Part shown: positions 45,197 through 50,427 of the stretch, piece after piece
Numbering within the stretch: the first letter of the stretch is position 1
Layout of the letters: each line of letters opens with the position of its first letter
NCBI GenBank assembly: GCA_024699045.1
Contig: JAILQK010000172.1
Span: 1 to 50,427, forward strand
Direction of reading: 5' to 3'
DNA: 50,427 bases
From: Lachnospiraceae bacterium
Lineage (GTDB): Bacteria; Bacillota; Clostridia; Lachnospirales; Lachnospiraceae
Program-made: the position numbers and the translations under genes
Notes under the pieces: model-generated
The model's database searches: none
Told to the model about the DNA's origin: nothing
What the model saw: the letters and a program-made list of their open reading frames with translations, nothing else

Positions 45197-46639
45197 ATGA
45201 TAACCGAATCACGTAAGAAAGAGATCATACAACATGCGGAAGAGGTATTCGGCAGGGTTGAGGAGCTGCAGCGGCTCGGACTAATCTGTGATGACGGAGA
45301 TTTTGTCCCGTCTGTCCATTATCCTCCGATAACGGAGTATCCGGACTGCACACCCGAAGAATATCTCAAAGATTATGTGTATCCTGAAGACGGCTTCATG
45401 GATATATATGTTCATATACCTTTTTGTATCCAGCATTGTGTATTCTGCCATTATCCCGGAAAGGTGGGAGAGTGCAACGAGGAAAAGGAAAAATACATCG
45501 GGTATCTTAAACGGGAAATGGATCTTTATCTCGAGCGCTTCGGACAGAAAAAGCTTAAGCCCAGATCGATACTTCTGGGTGGAGGGACACCGACCTACCT
45601 CCCTCCGGCGCTGTTTGATGAGTTTCTTACGATACTCGATGACAGGATCGATTATTCGGCGTGCAAACAATATAATATAGATCATGATCCGAATTCACTT
45701 CTGGGAGAGGATGGCCTGAAACGTCTGCAGATGATGAAGGATCACGGGATCACACGGCTTACGATCGGAGTGCAGTCTTTTGATGAAAACGTGCTTCGGC
45801 TGATGAACAGGCCGCATGACAGGGAAATGGCCATAGAGGCAATAAAGAGGGCTGTGGACTTCGGGTTTGATGTGAACATCGAGTTTATATTCGGGCATCC
45901 GGGGGAGACTATCGATAACTGGATGGAGGTCATCGACCTCGCCACACAGATGCCGGTGGGCGAGATACAGATGTACAGGCTTAAGGTTCAGGCATATGGT
46001 GATAAGCAGGGAGCGATAAATAAGAGGCATCGCGGATACGAGGCCGGAGACATTCCCGATTTTAAGTCTACGATGATGATGAAGCAGGCGGCTATAGATA
46101 TCCTTGCGGACAATGGCTATAACGAAAATCTGAGAAGGGTATATACTAAAGATAAAAGGATCTTTTCCCATTATGCGTATAACCAGTGCTGTAATCTTTA
46201 CGATCAGGTGGGATTCGGACTTACCGGATTTTCCAGCTATCATGACAGGTTTGACATCAACTCGATGTATTTTGATGAATACTACAGGATGATAGATGAG
46301 GGAAGACTTCCGATCACAAGAGGTTATATAAGGAGTGAGGAAGAGCAGATAAGGCAGGCGATAGTCCTGCCGCTGAAAAACCGCTCCGTTATCAAGAATG
46401 ATTTCCTTAAGCGTACCGGTCATCAGTTTGATGAGGTGTTTCCGGAGAAGACAAAGCTCCTTAAGGAATACGGTCTGATCGAAGACAACGGCAGAGTTGT
46501 GAAGCTGACGGAAATGGGAGGGTTCCTTGCGGATGAGGTGTGCGAGGAGTATAACTCCAACAGTCACAAGCCCTTCCCCAGGGAAAGATATGCGGACGGA
46601 CCGTTAAATCCTTATAAAGACAATCAGATAGTGATATGA
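45197..46639 (+). CDS. HemW/HemN-like radical SAM protein
   Basis: A 480-residue protein. The [4Fe-4S] cluster motif is CIQHCVFC (Cys77, Cys81, Cys84), followed by ILLGGGTPTYL and GVQSFDENVLRLMNR, as in HemW and coproporphyrinogen dehydrogenase relatives. The extra Cys found in HemN after the cluster (CxxxCxxCxC) is absent, which favours HemW-like. The N-terminal 60 residues are unlike both. Heme delivery or another radical reaction is possible. TAAGAGG precedes the ATG, and an in-frame TTG two codons upstream is an alternative. Confidence 0.85.
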   Translation: MITESRKKEIIQHAEEVFGRVEELQRLGLICDDGDFVPSVHYPPITEYPDCTPEEYLKDYVYPEDGFMDIYVHIPFCIQHCVFCHYPGKVGECNEEKEKYIGYLKREMDLYLERFGQKKLKPRSILLGGGTPTYLPPALFDEFLTILDDRIDYSACKQYNIDHDPNSLLGEDGLKRLQMMKDHGITRLTIGVQSFDENVLRLMNRPHDREMAIEAIKRAVDFGFDVNIEFIFGHPGETIDNWMEVIDLATQMPVGEIQMYRLKVQAYGDKQGAINKRHRGYEAGDIPDFKSTMMMKQAAIDILADNGYNENLRRVYTKDKRIFSHYAYNQCCNLYDQVGFGLTGFSSYHDRFDINSMYFDEYYRMIDEGRLPITRGYIRSEEEQIRQAIVLPLKNRSVIKNDFLKRTGHQFDEVFPEKTKLLKEYGLIEDNGRVVKLTEMGGFLADEVCEEYNSNSHKPFPRERYADGPLNPYKDNQIVI

Positions 46640-46668
46640 TTTTCAGAATGTAAGTTCAGAGGGTCAAA

Positions 46669-49600
46669 ATGATAACATTAAACAACAATAAGCTTTGCGA
46701 AAACTGTTTTTCCGAGACAACATCCGATCCGTGTCCGTATTGCGGCTTTACAAAGTCTGCCTACAGACAGGATCCCATCACGCTCGCGGTCGGCAGCGTA
46801 CTGAATCAGCGTTACATGATAGGCGGAGTGATCGGAAAAGGAGGATTCGGGATCACATATCTGGCCTACGATCTCAAGCTTGATGCGAGGCTTGCGGTAA
46901 AAGAGTATTATCCGATGGGACTAGCCGTCAGGAATCCGGGGAGCACTTTTGTAACCGTTTCAAACGACGAGTCCGAAGAATCTTTTAAGACCGGCGCACA
47001 GAAATTCTACAGTGAAGCCAAGATGGTCGCCAAGTTTAACGGGAATCCCAATATCGTAAGCGTTCATGATTTCTTTTTTGAAAACGATACGGTCTATTTT
47101 ACCATGGGGTATCTGCAGGGGCAGACCCTCAAGTCTTATCTTAAGAAGAAGAAACTGAACGAGGGTCAGGCCGTTACCGTATTAAATGCCATAAGCAATG
47201 CACTGATGGCATCGCACAGCATGAATATCCTTCACCGGGATATCTCGCCCGACAATATCATGCTATGTGATGACGGGACGATAAGACTTCTTGATTTCGG
47301 AGCGGCCCGTCAGGTCATGGCAGAACAGTCACAGAGTCTGTCCGTGATATTGAAGCAGGGATTTGCGCCTTTGGAGCAGTATCAGAAAAAGGGGAAGCAG
47401 GGCCCCTGGACCGATATCTATGCGCTCGGAGCGACGATTTATACAGCGCTCACGGGTGAAATGCTCAACGACCCGATGACGAGGCTCGAAGATGACTCGG
47501 AATTTGAAGCCAATAAGCACGGGATCTCGGAGAAGCTCTGGGAGATCATCAGAAAATGTACGCAGCTGAAGATCCAGGACAGATATCAGGATATCCAGGA
47601 ATTAAAGGCGGCGTTAAAGGAAGTCGGAGTAGCGGCGGAGCCTTTTACGGACATAAAGGCCGAGATAAACGATATCTTAAGGAACAGAGCGTCAAAGCAG
47701 TCCGGATTCACCGGAACGACGGGTGTCCAGTCGATCAACTATGCGCCGGCCCCGGACCCGAATGCGACCATGATGCTCGGAGGAAACAACGGTCAGAACC
47801 GTTCGACCGGAACGGATGAAAACGCAACGGTCTTTTTGGGTGAGATGACTCCGGGCGCGTCAAATGAGACCGTGGCCATGTCTCCCGAAGAGGCGGCGGC
47901 ATACACCGCCGGAAAGAAAGCAGAAGCCGGACAGGGAGGCCATACGGGGCAGCCTGCACAGGGAGGCTATACGGGACAGCCTGCACAGGGAGGCTATACG
48001 GGGCAGCCTGCACAGGGAGGCTATACGGGGCAGCCTGCACAGGGAGGCTTTACAGGACAGCCCGGGCAGGGAGGCTATCCTGCAGGGGGAGCCGTTCCGG
48101 GCGGTCAGCCGGTCAAAAAAGGCATTCCGATACCGGCGGTGATCGCTGCATGTGTCCTTGCGCTCGGGATAATGATCTTTATAGTTGTCATGATCGTGAG
48201 GGCGATCCTGGGAGCCGGCGGAGAGGATGATATAGATCATAACGATCCTACGGAGGAGAGCAGCATCGAGGAAAGCAGTACGGAAGAGGATGCGACCGGG
48301 GATACCGATACCTCCCAGACGAGTACGGAAATACCGGAAGGTGCTGCCGCCTCACTGGAAAATCTGGGAGTGGATGATATAAGTTATTATTATGATGAAA
48401 CCCTTCTCTACGGGATCTGCTATCCTTCGGAGTACAGTTTTACGGATGCCGGAGATGAGACCATAGAGCTGACAAGCGATGACGGAAATCTTCACATTGC
48501 GGTGCGTTATATGCCTACATACCTTGACGGGACCGTGCTCTACAATGCATCCGATTTTGCCGATATGGTAAATGTGAGACAGGAAAATCTCCTTCCCGTT
48601 CAGGGAGGCGGAAGTGATGTCACGATCCAGAATGCGGATAAGAAAGAACTGGCCGGGAAAGAATCCGTGATCCACTATGAGTATCAGTTTACCGGTAATG
48701 ACGGCACGGTATGGGGAAGCAATGCTTATCTGTTTGACAGTCTCGGTCAGTTCGGCTGCTATGTGGTATATACATTGGCCAATACAGGGGCGGAAGATTA
48801 TGACGGGCTTCAGGATCACGCGCTCGCCTGTGCGGATTCCTTCAGGGTTACCGGCAGTTATGATCCATGGGAGCTTGACATCTATGATGTGGACGAGCTG
48901 GGGATCAAGACTTCCGTAACGGACGGGGAAGGAGTTTCCGTTTACGATAATGACCAGGTGAATGTGGGTTATCTGACAAGCAGCGGGGATGATAAGTGGG
49001 CTTACATCTTCCCGGCGGATAATTACGGAAGTGATGCCGGTGAGATAGTCAATTATATCCGTGATAACAGCCTGGCATACGAGCATGAGTTCACTACGAA
49101 CCTTATCCCGCTCGATTTCGGACATTACAGCGGATATTGGATCGATTCCAGAATGACGGGCGGTGGCGAGACGGTCGACGGCAGGATCTATATCTTCAAG
49201 ACCAATTTCGGATCCGATGCGAAGTATCAGTCCTTCATTCTGATGGGCCGTCTGGACGATGCGGAAAAACTGGATGAGATCGTCGGAGGGTTCAGATTCG
49301 AAGGAGCCACCGCGAATAACAATATGGATGTCGATACAGGCGCGACCATAGAGGTGTCTCAGGGATCCTCCGGAAGTAATAACGAATCGGAGTATTTCAT
49401 GGAGCAGTCATCTTCTCAGAGGTTGTCTGACGGTGATGTAAATGATTTCCTCAACAGGTTTCTTGAGAGTAACAATGCGGGTGATGCATCCGAAGCCGAG
49501 AGGAAGAGGATCTGCGCGAGGGGATTATGCTACGCAAGAAACGAGATATATGCCCGCCACGGTTATATATTCAATTCCAGTGAGCTGAAAGATCTTTTTG

Positions 49601-49737
49601 GAAGCAAGAGCTGGTATGAAGGAACGATCCCTGCGAACGGATTTAACATCAGTATGTTCAACGATGATGAGAGATATAATGTAGAATTCCTTAAGAAGAA
49701 GATGGAAGAATACGGCGGGTATCAGCCTGCCAAGTGA
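46669..49737 (+). CDS. Membrane Ser/Thr protein kinase with zinc ribbon and YARHG domain
   Basis: A 1022-residue protein. The N-terminus has a zinc ribbon (Cys10, 13, 22, 25). The kinase domain spans about 40-330: glycine loop GKGGFG, Lys78 in LAVKEYY, HRD-type [10 protein letters not shown] (Asp191) and DFG (Asp209). A Gln/Gly/Pro-rich repeat lies at 423-467. The membrane segment is about 488-512. The outer part is acidic with two similar folded regions, and ends in a YARHG domain (961-965 in [11 protein letters not shown]). It should sense an outside cue and phosphorylate Ser/Thr inside, with FHA readers upstream as possible targets. Confidence 0.94.
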   Translation: MITLNNNKLCENCFSETTSDPCPYCGFTKSAYRQDPITLAVGSVLNQRYMIGGVIGKGGFGITYLAYDLKLDARLAVKEYYPMGLAVRNPGSTFVTVSNDESEESFKTGAQKFYSEAKMVAKFNGNPNIVSVHDFFFENDTVYFTMGYLQGQTLKSYLKKKKLNEGQAVTVLNAISNALMASHSMNILHRDISPDNIMLCDDGTIRLLDFGAARQVMAEQSQSLSVILKQGFAPLEQYQKKGKQGPWTDIYALGATIYTALTGEMLNDPMTRLEDDSEFEANKHGISEKLWEIIRKCTQLKIQDRYQDIQELKAALKEVGVAAEPFTDIKAEINDILRNRASKQSGFTGTTGVQSINYAPAPDPNATMMLGGNNGQNRSTGTDENATVFLGEMTPGASNETVAMSPEEAAAYTAGKKAEAGQGGHTGQPAQGGYTGQPAQGGYTGQPAQGGYTGQPAQGGFTGQPGQGGYPAGGAVPGGQPVKKGIPIPAVIAACVLALGIMIFIVVMIVRAILGAGGEDDIDHNDPTEESSIEESSTEEDATGDTDTSQTSTEIPEGAAASLENLGVDDISYYYDETLLYGICYPSEYSFTDAGDETIELTSDDGNLHIAVRYMPTYLDGTVLYNASDFADMVNVRQENLLPVQGGGSDVTIQNADKKELAGKESVIHYEYQFTGNDGTVWGSNAYLFDSLGQFGCYVVYTLANTGAEDYDGLQDHALACADSFRVTGSYDPWELDIYDVDELGIKTSVTDGEGVSVYDNDQVNVGYLTSSGDDKWAYIFPADNYGSDAGEIVNYIRDNSLAYEHEFTTNLIPLDFGHYSGYWIDSRMTGGGETVDGRIYIFKTNFGSDAKYQSFILMGRLDDAEKLDEIVGGFRFEGATANNNMDVDTGATIEVSQGSSGSNNESEYFMEQSSSQRLSDGDVNDFLNRFLESNNAGDASEAERKRICARGLCYARNEIYARHGYIFNSSELKDLFGSKSWYEGTIPANGFNISMFNDDERYNVEFLKKKMEEYGGYQPAK
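47935..48069 (+). repeat. 27-bp tandem repeats encoding GGYTGQPAQ
   Basis: Five 27-bp units start at 47935, 47962, 47989, 48016 and 48043. Copies two to four are nearly identical in DNA, differing by single bases. They code for a flexible linker between kinase and membrane segment. Near-identity suggests recent slippage. Confidence 0.93.
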
Positions 49738-49789
49738 TAAGGGATAAGAAGGTATCGGCCGGTCAACGGGGCATGAGAGGGTATTAGCT

Positions 49790-50427
49790 ATGGATGTCGT
49801 GTATTATACCAATAAGGGCGGCAGGGAGATAAACGAGGATTCCCTGTTCATGACAGAGGGAGCGTATGTTGTATGCGACGGACTCGGAGGACATGTGAGC
49901 GGAGAGGTGGCATCGAACTGCGCGGTAAAAGTCCTGTCGGAGCTTTGCGAAAGCAGGCCGCCGTACAGTCCGGATCTGATCAATACCTTCTATCTCAGGG
50001 CGAATCAGGCAGTAGTGGCGCTCAAAGAACAGGCGCTTACTACGATAGTCGGCGGGTTTGTGCGTGACGGGGTCTTTTATTATCAGAGTGTCGGGGACAG
50101 CAGACTGTACTATTTCAGGGACGGAAAGAAATATGCCCAGACGAAGGATGATTCGGTCTGCCAGGCCGCGGTCGATCTCGGCACCATGGATTATGAGGAC
50201 ATACGTACCAGTGAAGACAGATCTCGTCTTCTCAAGGTACTCGGAAACGATCCCGAACTGAAGATAACGCGAAAGTACGAGCCTATCCCCATGAGAAAGG
50301 GAGATGCTTTTATCGTATGCTCGGACGGCTTCTGGGAACACGTGCTGGATCAGGAGATGTCGGAGACACTGACCCAGGCCCGGGATGCGGAAGAGTGGCT
50401 TAACCTGATGCTCAGGATCCAATACGG
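49790..50427 (+). CDS. PP2C-type Ser/Thr phosphatase (3' end outside window)
   Basis: The frame runs from the ATG at 49790 to the window end, so the C-terminus is missing. Metal-binding motifs are intact: NEDSLF with Asp17, VCDGLGGH with Asp30, SVGDSR with Asp103 and CSDGFWEH with Asp179. PP2C enzymes remove phosphate from Ser/Thr with Mn2+ or Mg2+. It follows the kinase by 52 bases, so kinase and phosphatase probably counteract one another on the same substrates. GAGAGGG lies before the ATG. Confidence 0.92.
   Translation, partial: MDVVYYTNKGGREINEDSLFMTEGAYVVCDGLGGHVSGEVASNCAVKVLSELCESRPPYSPDLINTFYLRANQAVVALKEQALTTIVGGFVRDGVFYYQSVGDSRLYYFRDGKKYAQTKDDSVCQAAVDLGTMDYEDIRTSEDRSRLLKVLGNDPELKITRKYEPIPMRKGDAFIVCSDGFWEHVLDQEMSETLTQARDAEEWLNLMLRIQY

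Noticed and set aside
47935-48069. CRISPR-like array
   Set aside because: The 27-bp units have no spacers and are in frame within the kinase coding sequence.

Overview
The window reads as chromosome of a Gram-positive anaerobe of the class Clostridia, most likely a Lachnospiraceae relative. The evidence is the gene repertoire: oxygen-sensitive class III ribonucleotide reductase, a DUF1385-prmC-prfA block next to rpmE, a YARHG-domain serine/threonine kinase, PAS-GGDEF proteins and a thioredoxin reductase lacking NADPH motifs. Shine-Dalgarno sequences of the AGGAGG type stand before most genes, and GC content is moderate. No rRNA, tRNA, CRISPR array, phage or transposase gene was seen.

Positions 1-17.6 kb are mostly housekeeping. 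They hold the end of a membrane glycosyltransferase, a small ferredoxin, convergent yigZ, rpmE with its own promoter, leader and terminator, then DUF1385-prmC-prfA. A diguanylate cyclase and a TPR lipoprotein follow. The nucleotide genes are nrdD, pyrF, pyrE, and (after a small membrane protein and an M29 aminopeptidase) a tightly overlapped purE-purM-purN-purD operon with a near-consensus promoter.

Positions 17.6-28.2 kb hold a secreted single-pass protein with acidic repeats, a trxB-trxA pair, ispF, a GH3 beta-N-acetylhexosaminidase, glycogen phosphorylase, a thioesterase, a MATE transporter fused to an anti-sigma-type ATPase domain, and a ribokinase. ispF and the GH3 gene share overlapping divergent promoters.

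Positions 28.2-38.9 kb are accessory. A TTG-initiated protein with a permuted papain-like His/Cys pair is followed one base later by an AAA+ ATPase whose N-terminal half looks like a dead AAA module; a duplicated hairpin with compensatory changes precedes them. This pair is a strong candidate for an undescribed two-gene system. Then come a Cys-containing XRE-type regulator, a second GGDEF protein, a histone-H1-like Lys/Ala/Thr protein next to a MIF-family tautomerase homologue, and an MBOAT/SGNH O-acylation pair.

Positions 38.9-50.4 kb form a same-strand run built around protein phosphorylation: a protein with two FHA domains fused to an ABC transporter, a lipoprotein, an internally duplicated methyltransferase, a PP2C-like degenerate protein, a HemW-like radical SAM enzyme, a membrane Ser/Thr kinase with a 27-bp repeat and YARHG domain, and a PP2C phosphatase cut by the window edge. 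Kinase, phosphatase and phosphothreonine readers lie together, which suggests one signalling and export module of unknown output.
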